Source: Bradyrhizobium sp. LTSP849
GTDB taxonomy: Bacteria > Pseudomonadota > Alphaproteobacteria > Rhizobiales > Xanthobacteraceae
Direction of reading: 5' to 3'
Assembly: GCF_000938255.1 (NCBI RefSeq)
Contig: NZ_JYMR01000050.1
Span: forward strand, 175,836 to 239,835
DNA length: 64,000 nucleotides
In this document: positions 44,403-53,639 of the stretch, piece by piece
Position numbering within the stretch: position 1 is the stretch's first letter
How the letters are laid out: every line of letters begins with the position of its first letter
Notes under the pieces: model-generated
What the model was told of the DNA's origin: nothing
The model's input: only the letters and a program-made list of their open reading frames with translations
Databases searched by the model: none
Made by a program: the position numbers and the translations under genes

Positions 44403-44762
44403 CTTACTCTCCCTTTTTGTTAGATGGGTCCGATTGCCGGGTGTGGCCGCCCTAGTATCGGCCTGAGCCGATCAATATTTCATCGCCTCGGGATGCGACT
44501 GTCACAAAATCAAAGGTCTCTCGGGAGTTCAAGCGCGATCGACCTGCTTGGCGTGCTGTTGCGGGACACCGTCAGCTTTTCTCACACAGCGTCAGCTTAT
44601 TTGAATTGCGTTGTTCCTGCCGGCTAAGACATGAGTTGCGTCTTGTCGGCCTGTATCGGATTGCACGGAGCGGATATTTTGTGCGACCGCGGGTCCATCA
44701 ATTTTGCAATGCGCCGTGAACTGCTGACCCAGCGAATCTGAATGGTGCCTTGAAAAAGAAAG
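44403..44762. other. Divergent intergenic region, no dyad or gene recognised
   Basis: 360 bp between the CMD and NicC-like genes. It contains a repeated CGTCAGCTT (about 44568 and 44590), a possible regulator contact, and a TATTTG half-site near 44598. Confidence 0.3.
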
Positions 44763-45902
44763 ATGTTGGCCATGAAGAAGGAACTGTCGGTTGCCATTAT
44801 CGGTGCGGGTATGGGCGGCTTGGCATCCGCTGCATCGCTTCGGCGCGCAGGTGTCGGCGTCACCGTCTACGAGCAAGCGGCGCAGTTCAGCCGGCTGGGC
44901 GCGGGCATCCAGATTGGATGTAATGCGATGCAGGTCCTGCGTGTGCTGGGCCTCGAGAACAAGCTGCGCTCGGAGGCGTTTTATCCGCGCTCCTGGAACA
45001 ACAAGGACTGGCGCACCGGCGAGATCCGCTTCGACATGATCTTCGGTGAAGCCGCCGAGAAAAAATTTGGCGCACCATATCTTCTAGCGCATCGCGGCGA
45101 TCTGCATTCGGCGCTGGCCAGCGCCGTTCCAGACGAATGTATCAAGCTGAACCACAAGCTGACCGGCTTGGAAGAAGGGGCCGACGGCGTAAAGCTGACA
45201 TTTGCTAATGGATCGACCGCCGTGGCCGACGCTGTGATTGGCGCGGACGGCGTCCATTCCATCGTCAAGAAGATCCTGTTCGGCGCAACGGAACCGAACT
45301 TCACCGGCCGTATCGCCTACCGCACCACGTTCCCGGCCAGGCTGCTGAACGGATTCGAGATCGACGAATGCACCAAGTGGTGGGGCGAAGACCGGCATAT
45401 CGTGATCTACTATGTGAAGCCGGATCGCAGTGAGGTCTACTTCGTGACCAGCCAGCCGGAGCCGGACTTCCACACCGAGTCATGGTCAGCCAAGGGTGAC
45501 GTCAAAGTGTTGCGCGCGGCGTTCGAAGGGTTTCACCCTCAGGTCCAACATGTGCTCAACGCCTGCCCGGCGGTGCACAAATGGGCGCTGGTCGACCGCG
45601 ATCCACTTCCGAGCTGGTCTGCCGGCAATGTGACCCTGCTCGGTGATTCCTGCCATCCGATGACGCCCTATATGGCCCAGGGCGCGGCCATGGCGATCGA
45701 GGACTCGGCGGTGCTGTCACGCTGCCTCGAGGGCGTCGAACGGGAGGGTGTCGCGGATGCGTTCCGCCGCTTCGAAGCGACCCGCAAGGAGCGCACATCC
45801 CGCGTCCAGGGAACCTCGCGCACCAACACCTGGCTGAAAGACAAGACCGACACTGACTGGGTCTACGCCTACAATGCCTGGACCACGCCACTGGCGGCAT
45901 AG
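44763..45902 (+). CDS. NicC-like FAD monooxygenase (6-hydroxynicotinate 3-monooxygenase family)
   Basis: 379 residues; the ATG at 44772 is an alternative start. IIGAGMGGLASAASL at the N-terminus, IGADGVHS in the middle and LLGDSCHPMTPYMAQGAAMA near 300 are the group A flavin monooxygenase marks. Several stretches strongly resemble NicC of the nicotinate pathway: RLGAGIQIG, TKWWGEDRH, AAFEGFHPQVQ, DRDPLPSWS and the end DWVYAYNAW. NicC decarboxylates and hydroxylates 6-hydroxynicotinate to 2,5-dihydroxypyridine. No NicX, NicF or NicE homologue is near, so the real substrate may be another hydroxylated aromatic acid. Confidence 0.85.
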   Translation: MLAMKKELSVAIIGAGMGGLASAASLRRAGVGVTVYEQAAQFSRLGAGIQIGCNAMQVLRVLGLENKLRSEAFYPRSWNNKDWRTGEIRFDMIFGEAAEKKFGAPYLLAHRGDLHSALASAVPDECIKLNHKLTGLEEGADGVKLTFANGSTAVADAVIGADGVHSIVKKILFGATEPNFTGRIAYRTTFPARLLNGFEIDECTKWWGEDRHIVIYYVKPDRSEVYFVTSQPEPDFHTESWSAKGDVKVLRAAFEGFHPQVQHVLNACPAVHKWALVDRDPLPSWSAGNVTLLGDSCHPMTPYMAQGAAMAIEDSAVLSRCLEGVEREGVADAFRRFEATRKERTSRVQGTSRTNTWLKDKTDTDWVYAYNAWTTPLAA

Positions 45903-45982
45903 TCGCAGCACACCGAGCAGCCAGGCAATGCCGCTGTTTATCATTTTGACGTTTGCGAATGAGTGCTTGAAGGAGGCTGTAT

Positions 45983-46858
45983 ATGACCACCGCGACAACC
46001 GCAAACGGAGACAAACCCGTCGTCGCGCAAGACCGGCTTGCTGCCGGCTTTTCTCGCATCAGGCTCGACGGTACGGAGAACGGCAAGTATCTGGCGGCCT
46101 ATGTCGCTGGGCCTGAGGATGCCGAGGCAGTTCTATTCAACACCTCAATTCTCACCGACAGCCGGGTCTGGACGGACCAAGCCGCTCGCGCCTTGGCGCT
46201 GGGCTACCGGGTTGTTTGCGTTGATTTCCGCGGCCACGGCGCCTCGTCACCGTTTTCGCCGCCCTATACTATGCAGGGGTTGATCGCTGACAACATCTCC
46301 ATCTTCGACGAGCTGAACATCGACCGGGCGCATCTCGTCGGCGTGTCAATGGGCGGGATGGTTGGATTGGGCTTTGGTATCTTGCATCCCGACCGAATCC
46401 AGAGCCTGACTCTGTGCGCGACACGTGGGGACGCACCGGCGGCTTTCGCGGCTGGCTGGGATGAGCGAATTGCCTTGGCGACGAAACTGGGGACTGGTGC
46501 GCTGGTGCAATCCACCTGCGAGCGCTGGCTTGGCGCGAACTACGTTAGTCATCCCGCTTACGGACTGATAGCGCAAATGATCCAGGACACCTCTATAGAA
46601 GGTTTCGTCGGAGGCGCGCAGGCGATTCAGAAACTGGATTTTCTCGGCGATTCAGGCAAGGTCATCGCTCCGACGCTGCTCATCGTCGGACAGAATGATG
46701 CCGGAATGCTGCAGCCGATGCATGTACTTCACGAGGCCATCAAAGGTGCGCGTCTCGAGACGATCGCGAACGCCGGCCACTTGCCGCAGTTCGATGACAC
46801 CAATAAATTCAATAAGTTGCTGTTCGATCATATGTATGCAAACAAAGCCGAGTGTTGA
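45983..46858 (+). CDS. Alpha/beta hydrolase, 3-oxoadipate enol-lactonase-like
   Basis: 291 residues; ATG after GGAGG. GVSMGG nucleophile near residue 117, Asp in GQNDAG and His in NAGHLPQF; VDFRGHGAS is typical of the PcaD/lactonase and NicD-type groups. It lies 80 bp behind the NicC-like gene, so it probably acts on a product of that pathway as lactonase or deformylase. A PcaC-like CMD gene is divergent nearby, which favours lactone chemistry. Confidence 0.87.
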   Translation: MTTATTANGDKPVVAQDRLAAGFSRIRLDGTENGKYLAAYVAGPEDAEAVLFNTSILTDSRVWTDQAARALALGYRVVCVDFRGHGASSPFSPPYTMQGLIADNISIFDELNIDRAHLVGVSMGGMVGLGFGILHPDRIQSLTLCATRGDAPAAFAAGWDERIALATKLGTGALVQSTCERWLGANYVSHPAYGLIAQMIQDTSIEGFVGGAQAIQKLDFLGDSGKVIAPTLLIVGQNDAGMLQPMHVLHEAIKGARLETIANAGHLPQFDDTNKFNKLLFDHMYANKAEC

Positions 46859-46946
46859 CTATTCTAGCCGGCACCAGTCTGGCCGCGGCCGCGGTAAGAA
46901 AAACTGACTTGCCACGACCTTGGGCCTTGGCCCATACACATCGCCT

Positions 46947-47879
46947 ATGGTGCGGAAACTTCCCCCTTTAAACGCAATACGCGCCTTTGAAGCGGCAGGC
47001 CGGCATGTGAGCTTTACTAAAGCTGCGGCCGAACTCAACGTCACTCATGGTGCGATCAGCCGGCAGGTCGGATTGTTGGAGAGCTGGCTGGGAACTCCGC
47101 TGTTTCTGCGCAGCGCGTCGCATCTGGCGTTGACAGAAGCTGGTCGCATTTACCTCGCTGAAGTCACCTCGATGCTGGACCGGCTGGCGGTCGCCTCGAT
47201 GCAGATGCTGGATAGGACAGCGCCGACGGTGCTCAGGATCAATGCTCCGCCGACCTTTGCGATGCGCTGGTTGCTGTCGCGAATTTCCGGCTTTCAGCGT
47301 AGGCGTCCCGATGTCGAAATCCGGCTGACGACGTCCACCGCTCCAGTGAATTTCCACGACAACGCCTACGACATCGCGATACGTGGAGCGCAGGAGCCTC
47401 TGTCAGGCTACGTCTCGCAGCCTTTCATGACCGAACTGATCGTTCCCGTCTGCCATATCGATCTCCTCGACGGTGGACAGATGTGCAAACCGCAGGATCT
47501 GGCGGGGCAGACTCTGATCAGCTATGCGACTGAGCCCTATTCGTGGTCCGATTGGTTGCAGGCTGCGGATGTCCCGGATATCAAACCACGCGGCTCACTC
47601 AAATTCGAGCAAATGTATTTTGCATTGCAGGCGGCGGTAGACGGACTCGGCGTCGTGCTTGTTCCGCTTTTCCTTGCGATCGATGACATCATTACAGGCA
47701 GCCTGTGCATGCCGTTCGGCGTGCTCGCGGCCAAACAGCGTCAGTATTTTGCCAATGCGGTTCATCCGACACCGACCGTCGAGGCGTTTTATGAATGGCT
47801 GCTCCGCGAAGGCCGCGATACCGAGCGGTCGATGGCCGACTGGTCGCTGTCGATGAAGTCGGGAACAGCCAATCCCTAG
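46947..47879 (+). CDS. LysR-family transcriptional regulator (GcvA-like)
   Basis: 310 residues from the ATG at 46947; a start at 46920 is possible. The helix-turn-helix is RAFEAAGRHVSFTKAAAELN and VTHGAISRQVGLLE, with the GcvA-type N-terminus LPPLNAIRAFEA. The C-terminal ligand domain includes RINAPPTFAMRWLLSRI, YDIAIRGA and GLGVVLVP. LysR activators usually sit beside what they control; here it is transcribed in the same direction as the NicC-like and hydrolase genes, 88 bp after them. Confidence 0.93.
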   Translation: MVRKLPPLNAIRAFEAAGRHVSFTKAAAELNVTHGAISRQVGLLESWLGTPLFLRSASHLALTEAGRIYLAEVTSMLDRLAVASMQMLDRTAPTVLRINAPPTFAMRWLLSRISGFQRRRPDVEIRLTTSTAPVNFHDNAYDIAIRGAQEPLSGYVSQPFMTELIVPVCHIDLLDGGQMCKPQDLAGQTLISYATEPYSWSDWLQAADVPDIKPRGSLKFEQMYFALQAAVDGLGVVLVPLFLAIDDIITGSLCMPFGVLAAKQRQYFANAVHPTPTVEAFYEWLLREGRDTERSMADWSLSMKSGTANP

Positions 47880-48413
47880 CTGCAGCGAGCTACTCCACGC
47901 GACTTTTTGCGTTCTGAAAACAAGAGCAAAGCTCTGAAACGAGAACCGGCCCGCACACGGTGGCTGCGAGCGCCATTGCCGGACAGATCACGGGTTTCGA
48001 TGACCTTGAACGTAATGCTTGATCGGTCGTGCGGTTACTTCGTTCTTCACCGCGTACATTCGGCGCTCCGATTTGCTTGCGACATAGCGCTGCCTGCATG
48101 CGTTGGATCTCAGAGCAATCGGAAAAAGCGTCTCGCAGGGAATCGTACAGTCTGAGACAAGCTATCCTGACGGATTTCCGGGCTGTCCCCACAGCGCCAT
48201 ACCGAGGTGGGCGCGAGCCGTTCGATACGCTTTTCGGAACCGATCGAGGATCGAGCAAGCATTTTGACAAGGCTGCCGTCGTCGATCTCGTTCCAGGGGA
48301 TTCCCCGATACACATGGCGGCATGAAACCGGCAATCCCGTAGTTTAACGTAGCAGCTCAAAGATTGAATATTTACCGTTCGAGCCCAAACTGTCGGAATA
48401 GTGGGGGGGAGCC
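47880..48413. other. Intergenic region, no gene seen
   Basis: 534 bp before the second chemoreceptor. Short overlapping frames on both strands have no recognisable content or start signals. Confidence 0.35.
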
Positions 48414-50498
48414 ATGCTGAATCGTTTGACCATTTCGGCGATGCTCAAGTCGGTGATTGCCGTCATGGCCACCTGTATAGTGGCCTTTCTTGTCATGACC
48501 GCCTGGGAGTCCTGGGGTCGGCTGCAGGCCACCGGACGAATATCGATCATCGCGGAGGCTTCGGCGAATGCATTCAAGGCGATGCATAATTTGCGCACCG
48601 ACCGCGCAACGACGAACCAGGCTCTGAACGCTGACGTGTTGGCTCCCGATGCGGAGAAAAATATCGCCACCTATCGCGAGGCCGAGAACTCGGCGTTGCG
48701 ACCGATCGCGGATCTCGCCGCAATGGTCGAATTCGCCGATCAAAAGGCGCTGCTTCCCGCGCTGATCCGGCAGATCGAGACGCTCAAAGCTCTGCAAGCT
48801 GAAAGCATGGAGGCGATCAGCAAGCCGAAGGCGTTGCGTCGGCCTGGACTCGCCAAGGAATATGTCGAGACCGCCACTGCACTGCTGTTGACGTTGGATA
48901 AGTTGTCCACGCAGCTCGCGGCGGCCGTGGACAACACCGATCCTGTGGTCGATCAATTGCTGGCGATCAAGCAACTCGCCTGGCTGGTCCGCGATACCGG
49001 CGGTCAAGCGGCCTTGCTGCTATCGAACGGTCTCGCCACCGGGCGCCTGGCGCCAGAAGCGCGTCAAAACTATTCAGAATTCGTCACCGGCACGAAGTTC
49101 GTTTGGAAGGCGCTGGAAACCATGGTGGCGGGGGCGCAATTACCGGCCAGCCTGCTCGAGGCGATGACAGCGGCCAAAGCAGCCTATTTCGACCCGCAAT
49201 TTATGGCGACCTCCGACCAGTTGCTGAATGCGACGATTGCCGGCGAGAAACCGGACGGAGGTCAGTGGGGGACTGATGTGATCAGGCGTCTGGGCACTGC
49301 TGTCACGGTTGCCGAGCGCGCGCTCGACGAAGCCAAGCGTCACACCGCGATGCGGTGGTCTTCGGCGCGGCAATCGCTAATCCTGAATATGATGTTGCTT
49401 GCCGCTGCCCTTGCGCTGGCGACCGGAAGCATGATGCTGGTGGGCCGCCGCGCCATCAAGCCGCTGCACGCCATCCGCGATGGCATGCTGAAAGTAGCCG
49501 CGGGTGACCTCACGGTGGATACCGGCTACACCGAGCGCCGTGACGAGATCGGCGCGCTGGCCGGTGCGCTGGCCACGTTCAAGCAGCAGGCGGTCGAGAA
49601 AGCGCGGATCGAACAGCAGGAGCGCGAGCGAAATGCCGGCGCGGCGAGTCGCCAGCAGGTCATCGAAGCCTATATCGGAGAATTCGAGAATCAGGTGCGC
49701 CAGACGCTGAGCCAACTCGGCGACGCATCCAACGCCATGCGAGCCACCTCGGATGGCATGTCGAAGGTCTCCAGCCAGACCAATGCCAGCGTGCAGATCG
49801 CCGCAAAGGCGTCGGATGAGGCCTCGATGAACGTGCAAAGCGTGGCATCGGCATCGGAACAGCTGAGCGCGTCGATCGGCGACATCTCGAGGCAGGCCGC
49901 GCATGCTGCCGGGATCGCCAGCCGCGCCGTCAACCAAGCCCGCGAGACCGACAGTACTGTGCAGGGGCTTGCGGTCACCGCCAACAAGATCGGCGAAGTG
50001 GTCGGCCTGATCAACGACATCGCATCGCAGACCAATCTCCTGGCGCTGAATGCGACCATCGAGGCAGCCCGTGCCGGCGAAGCCGGCCGCGGCTTTGCCG
50101 TGGTCGCTGCCGAAGTCAAATCGCTGGCGAGCCAGACGGCGAAGGCGACCGACGATATCTCGGAGCAGATCGCCGACATCCAGAAGGTCGCGGGTGAGGC
50201 CATTGAGGCGATCAAGGCGATCGGCGGCATCATCGGCGAAGTCAACGAAGTCGCCACAGCGATCGCTGCAGCCGTCGAAGAGCAGGGTGCCGCGACCCAG
50301 GAGATCACCCGCAGTACTCAGCAGGCTGCGGAAGGCACTAAGAACGTGTCCGACAACATCGTAGGCGTCAGCGCCGGCGCCGATGCGGCCGGCGCCGCTG
50401 CGCAGAATGTGAAGACAGCCTCGGAGACGCTGGGCGCTCAGACCCAGCAACTGCGCGGCCAAGTCGACGATTTCCTTGGTAAGATCCGCGCGGCCTAA
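48414..50498 (+). CDS. Methyl-accepting chemotaxis protein (large helical sensor)
   Basis: 694 residues; ATG with GGGGGGAG upstream. Membrane segments lie at about 9-31 and 320-345; the periplasmic part of about 290 residues is long, mainly helical and lacks a Cache or PAS signature. A HAMP domain (RAIKPLHAIRDGMLKVAAGD, TERRDEIGALAGAL) and the signalling hairpin with tip SQTNLLALNATIEAARAGEA follow; the tail is RGQVDDFLGKIRAA. The attractant is unknown. It differs in sensor type from the receptor at 18032, though both stand next to hydrolase remnants and catabolic genes. Confidence 0.95.
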   Translation: MLNRLTISAMLKSVIAVMATCIVAFLVMTAWESWGRLQATGRISIIAEASANAFKAMHNLRTDRATTNQALNADVLAPDAEKNIATYREAENSALRPIADLAAMVEFADQKALLPALIRQIETLKALQAESMEAISKPKALRRPGLAKEYVETATALLLTLDKLSTQLAAAVDNTDPVVDQLLAIKQLAWLVRDTGGQAALLLSNGLATGRLAPEARQNYSEFVTGTKFVWKALETMVAGAQLPASLLEAMTAAKAAYFDPQFMATSDQLLNATIAGEKPDGGQWGTDVIRRLGTAVTVAERALDEAKRHTAMRWSSARQSLILNMMLLAAALALATGSMMLVGRRAIKPLHAIRDGMLKVAAGDLTVDTGYTERRDEIGALAGALATFKQQAVEKARIEQQERERNAGAASRQQVIEAYIGEFENQVRQTLSQLGDASNAMRATSDGMSKVSSQTNASVQIAAKASDEASMNVQSVASASEQLSASIGDISRQAAHAAGIASRAVNQARETDSTVQGLAVTANKIGEVVGLINDIASQTNLLALNATIEAARAGEAGRGFAVVAAEVKSLASQTAKATDDISEQIADIQKVAGEAIEAIKAIGGIIGEVNEVATAIAAAVEEQGAATQEITRSTQQAAEGTKNVSDNIVGVSAGADAAGAAAQNVKTASETLGAQTQQLRGQVDDFLGKIRAA

Positions 50499-50619
50499 AT
50501 TGCGAGCCCCCGTCCACGCAGAGCCAACTGGACGTGGATAGTTCTGTTAAAAATCGATGGTCAGCCGACGGCTGTTCATACCTCGGCGCCCAGCAACTTT
50601 CATGGCTCTCTGCAACCTT

Positions 50620-50644
50620 TGTGAGGCTAATCTTCAGCCTCACA
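50620..50644. repeat. 9-bp perfect hairpin before a tRNA 3'-end fragment
   Basis: TGTGAGGCT, a 7-base loop, then AGCCTCACA. It could be an altered arm of the tRNA remnant just downstream; no T-run follows. Confidence 0.55.
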
Positions 50645-50650
50645 TGAAGG

Positions 50651-50681
50651 TCATAGGTTCAAACCCTATCCTCGCAACCAC
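50651..50681 (+). other. tRNA 3'-end fragment (possible attachment site)
   Basis: A perfect T arm (ATAGG, loop TTCAAAC, CCTAT at 50653-50669) is followed by CCTCGCA, discriminator A and CCA (50678-50680). The matching 5' acceptor strand, TGCGAGG, is not present at the required distance, so this is not a complete tRNA. Such 3' ends are left when elements integrate into tRNA genes. A hairpin resembling a post-tRNA terminator (AACCCGG ... CCGGGGTT) follows at about 50692-50717. Confidence 0.6.
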
Positions 50682-50791
50682 CGAAACCGACGAACCCGGA
50701 GTGAAAGCTGCCGGGGTTTCGGATTTCTGCTCAGATCTAGCCGAGCATTGTCCCGTAAAGGCGCGGCGTTCAATTTCCGGCGCGGCGTTGC

Positions 50792-51091
50792 TTATGCCAC
50801 GGACCGTTCCGATGAGACGCCAGGTTCCGGTTGAAGCGTCGGGGCTGCCAGGTGCGGAAGCCGGAGTAGGTCGGCGATGTCTTCGGACCGCACCGCCTTG
50901 CTGAACAGGAAGCCCTGCATTTCATCGCAAGCGTGCTCGCGCAGGAAGGTTTCCTGTTCGGCAGTTTCCACGCCTTCGGCGATGATGGTGAGCCCCAGCG
51001 CCTTGCCGGGGCTGATGATGGCGTCGGCGATGGCCTTGTCGTCTGAATCCCGCGGCAGGTCCCGAACGAAGGAACGGTCGATCTTGAGGGT
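50792..51091 (-). pseudogene. C-terminal fragment of an EAL-domain c-di-GMP phosphodiesterase
   Basis: From 51091 down to the stop at 50792 the protein reads TLKIDRSFVRDLPRDSDDKA, then IADAIISPGKALGL, IIAEGVETAEQETFLREHAC and DEMQGFLFS. This is the last third of an EAL domain, with the conserved Lys, Asp, Glu-Gly-Val-Glu and QGFLFS. The N-terminal EAL signature and the rest are missing; upstream bases are out of frame. It cannot be an active enzyme. It lies downstream of a GGDEF gene on the same strand and may be the remainder of its partner. Confidence 0.75.
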
Positions 51092-51394
51092 ATGCGACGA
51101 ATGAGTTTGGGAGGAGCGCGGACGAGCGGGTTCGCAATAGTAGCGGATAGATTTTGGCGCCCTCAAACTTCAGAATTACCAAGTCGACCCAGGGCGCTCC
51201 GGAGCGTGCCTAGCGAACAATATGTTCATCGAGGTCTGTCGCGGCTTATCTGGCGCAATTGACCTCACGACGGTGATCCATGTAACGCGTTTGGCGGGCG
51301 CACGGCCAAGCGCACCCGCTAAATCCGCGGGAGGTTGTATGACAGGAATCATGACGGCTTTCGAAGCGCTTTCACTGGATGCCCAGACGGCGGC

Positions 51395-52735
51395 CTAGGC
51401 GACAACTCTGACACAAGTTGTCGTCGAATCGCCCGGGCTATGCTGCTGCGAGTGACGCGTGTCATCGGCGGTTGCATGAGCGTTCGACAAGAACACGAGG
51501 TTCCTGCCAGAATGCTTGGCATCGTAAAGCGCGTCGTCGGCCCATTTTGCGACTGTCTCCGGCGCGGCATCTCCATGCGCGAAGGCGACGCCCAAGCTGA
51601 TCGTCACCACCCCGGCGGAACCATCCACCGGATGCCTGCCGGGATTGACGATACCAAGCGCTTCGACCGACCCGCGGATACGTTCCGCGATCGTCCAGGC
51701 AAGATCGGGCGTGGCGTGGGCGAGAACGACAAGGAATTCTTCGCCGCCATAGCGAAAGACGGAATCTTCATCGGTGCGTACCGATACCTCGATGGTTTTC
51801 GCGACCCGTCTGATGCACTCGTCGCCAGCGGCATGGCCCGCGGTATCGTTCAGCCGCTTGAAGAAGTCGATATCGGCCATGATGAACGCGATACAGGCCT
51901 TCGGGATCGAGGGATCGCCCCAGAGCCTCTCGACCAGATCGGTAGCCGAACGGCGGTTGCCGAGTCCGGTCAGTGGGTCTCGTGTTGCGAGTATTTCCAG
52001 CAGACGGTTAGCGTTTTCCAGCGCGGTGCTGTGATACTGGTTGCGCAGGGACAACAGGAAGCTTTTTTGACCGAGGATCGTCTGGGTCTTGTGCGCGATG
52101 GTCGCCGAATAGATTCCAATCGCATAAAAGATCGACGTCCCGATCGCATCCTTGAGGTCGATCGCAGGATTAGCGATTTCAAAACCAAAGAATATCCCCG
52201 TGGAGCAGAGCATCAGGGACAGCGACCAGACTTGGTCGACATTGAAGACGACGATCGCGATCGTGTTCATGTACATGATGCAGATGAGCAAGCGCTCATA
52301 GTTGCTCCCTCCGACCGCGACGGCGAGGAAGCCGTAGGCAATCATGACGCTGCTCATCAGCAGCACCAGCGAGAGGCCTTCGACAGCCGCGCTGCGGGGT
52401 TTCCGCCAGACCAGATAGGCACAGGCGTGCAGCGCGGGAACCAACAACCCGCCGATGGCGATGGCGAGCGCGAGGAAGTCGGGAGCGAGAAGGTGGCTGA
52501 CCGGTACGAAGGCCATGCTCATCAGCGCGACCCAGACCATCCACGAGCGCGCAATTTTGCTTCGCTGTGGCCAGTCCTTTTCGCGATACGCCCGAACCAT
52601 CTCGGGGGAAAACTGGATGTCGCGCGTGCGTTGTGACAGCAAGCGCTCCGTCTCGGCTTCGAGTGCAGGCGTCACTGAGACGTTCGCTGCGTCGTCGGGC
52701 TGCGTCGGGTTCAAGCTACTGGCAGCCGATCTCAA
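51395..52735 (-). CDS. Membrane diguanylate cyclase (GGDEF domain)
   Basis: 446 residues with a TTG start at 52735 and AGGGAG upstream. Several membrane segments fill about residues 62-235 (e.g. WMVWVALMSMAFVPVSHLL, ALAIAIGGLLVPALHACAYL). The GGDEF domain begins at DPLTGLGNRR, with metal-binding DIDFFKRLND and the signature FRYGGEEFLVVL; the active loop is GGEEF, a functional variant. It makes cyclic di-GMP. No RxxD inhibitory site was clearly seen. The sensor part resembles a MASE-type membrane module but was not assigned. Confidence 0.92.
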   Translation of the reverse strand: MRSAASSLNPTQPDDAANVSVTPALEAETERLLSQRTRDIQFSPEMVRAYREKDWPQRSKIARSWMVWVALMSMAFVPVSHLLAPDFLALAIAIGGLLVPALHACAYLVWRKPRSAAVEGLSLVLLMSSVMIAYGFLAVAVGGSNYERLLICIMYMNTIAIVVFNVDQVWSLSLMLCSTGIFFGFEIANPAIDLKDAIGTSIFYAIGIYSATIAHKTQTILGQKSFLLSLRNQYHSTALENANRLLEILATRDPLTGLGNRRSATDLVERLWGDPSIPKACIAFIMADIDFFKRLNDTAGHAAGDECIRRVAKTIEVSVRTDEDSVFRYGGEEFLVVLAHATPDLAWTIAERIRGSVEALGIVNPGRHPVDGSAGVVTISLGVAFAHGDAAPETVAKWADDALYDAKHSGRNLVFLSNAHATADDTRHSQQHSPGDSTTTCVRVVA

Positions 52736-53394
52736 GACCTGTTTCTCCCTTGGGGCGTCGCTCCTTGCCGCAGGGTCCAGATTAAGAGCCTAAAATGCTA
52801 AATTTCCCTTGTGGCGAGACCAGTGAGTCTACGGGGTGGGGGATGAATGAGGGGTTCTAGAGTACCTGTAAACGATCACGGATCGACAGCCGCGCATCTT
52901 GCCGACGATCTTCCATCCGTCCGCCGACCCGCGCGATCTCGACGGTGCGTGATCGCTCCTCAATTTCCCGATTCGAATTTCAAACAGCTCGATCGCCGTC
53001 ATTGCGAGAGAAGCGACGCAATTCATCGGACAACAGGAAGCCTGGATTGCTTCAGAGCCTCTCATCCGGCGCGCATTCGCGCGACCCGCCGGCTCCTCGC
53101 AATGACGTCCATCGTTGAGACGCAAGCCCTTCCAGAATGCAGGGGATTCTGGAACGACCCCAGCCGCGGCGAATCTTTAGCGCGCAATTCAAACGCGTCA
53201 GCAAAGCCGCAAGGAAGTCTGGATCAAAGCGTCTAATAAGGGATAGAATCCCTACCTTGAGACCGCCTATCTTGCCGCGGTGGAACGCTGCATGCGTTAC
53301 CTCAGCGGGCGAGAGAAGGACAGAGATTGCAACGATAGTTTCACCATGTGCGTGCGCCAGCAGTTGCCACCGCGCCGGTAACAATCGGCGGCCG
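52736..53394. other. Gene-poor region with an intergenic palindromic repeat
   Basis: No convincing gene. The repeat at 52997-53107 is listed separately. Frames around it are typical translations of the repeat, not proteins. Confidence 0.4.
52997..53107. repeat. Palindromic intergenic repeat (CGTCATTGCGAG type)
   Basis: CGTCATTGCGAG at 52997-53008 returns as its complement CTCGCAATGACG at 53096-53107. The inner part contains TGGATTGCTTC and GAAGCGACGCAATTC-like arms. This layout is familiar as a dispersed element in Bradyrhizobium-type genomes. Confidence 0.75.
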
Positions 53395-53530
53395 CACGCA
53401 GGTGTCGATGCAGTGCATGCACGGATCGCCGACGTGGCGGAGGAGTACCGTGCGATGGACGAGCAGCGCGCGATCGATCTCATTAAGGCAACCACGTTGA
53501 ATACCTTTCCAATTTTGTCAATGTTTTCAG
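53395..53530 (+). pseudogene. Possible metal-dependent hydrolase C-terminal remnant
   Basis: The frame reads VDAVHARIADVAEEYRAMDE, then QRAIDLIKATTLNTFPIL. The pattern (helix, then A-T-T-x-N-x-F) resembles the last part of TatD/amidohydrolase proteins. No body upstream was recognised. Weak identification. Confidence 0.3.
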
Positions 53531-53639
53531 TTCCGCAGATCAAAATGTCGCCGTGGAGCCTTCAATCAGTTCGGCACCAACTCTTACTGCCTATTCGCAT
53601 TCGGCGTTGCGCAATCACGGTCGATTGTAGCCACGCGGC

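Noticed and set aside
49377..50462. 361-codon minus-strand frame opposite the second chemoreceptor
   Set aside because: It is antisense to a clear MCP signalling domain; the long frame comes from GC-rich codon bias and has no recognisable content.
50600..50681. A complete tRNA gene at 50.6 kb
   Set aside because: T arm and 3' acceptor with CCA are present, but no matching 5' acceptor strand or D arm exists at the required distance.
51339..51398. 19-codon frame with GGGAGG before its ATG
   Set aside because: Good ribosome site but too short and without recognisable content; it overlaps the 3' end of the minus-strand GGDEF gene.
51335..52636. 433-codon plus-strand frame opposite the GGDEF gene
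   Set aside because: The minus strand carries an intact membrane GGDEF protein; the plus frame is a shadow.
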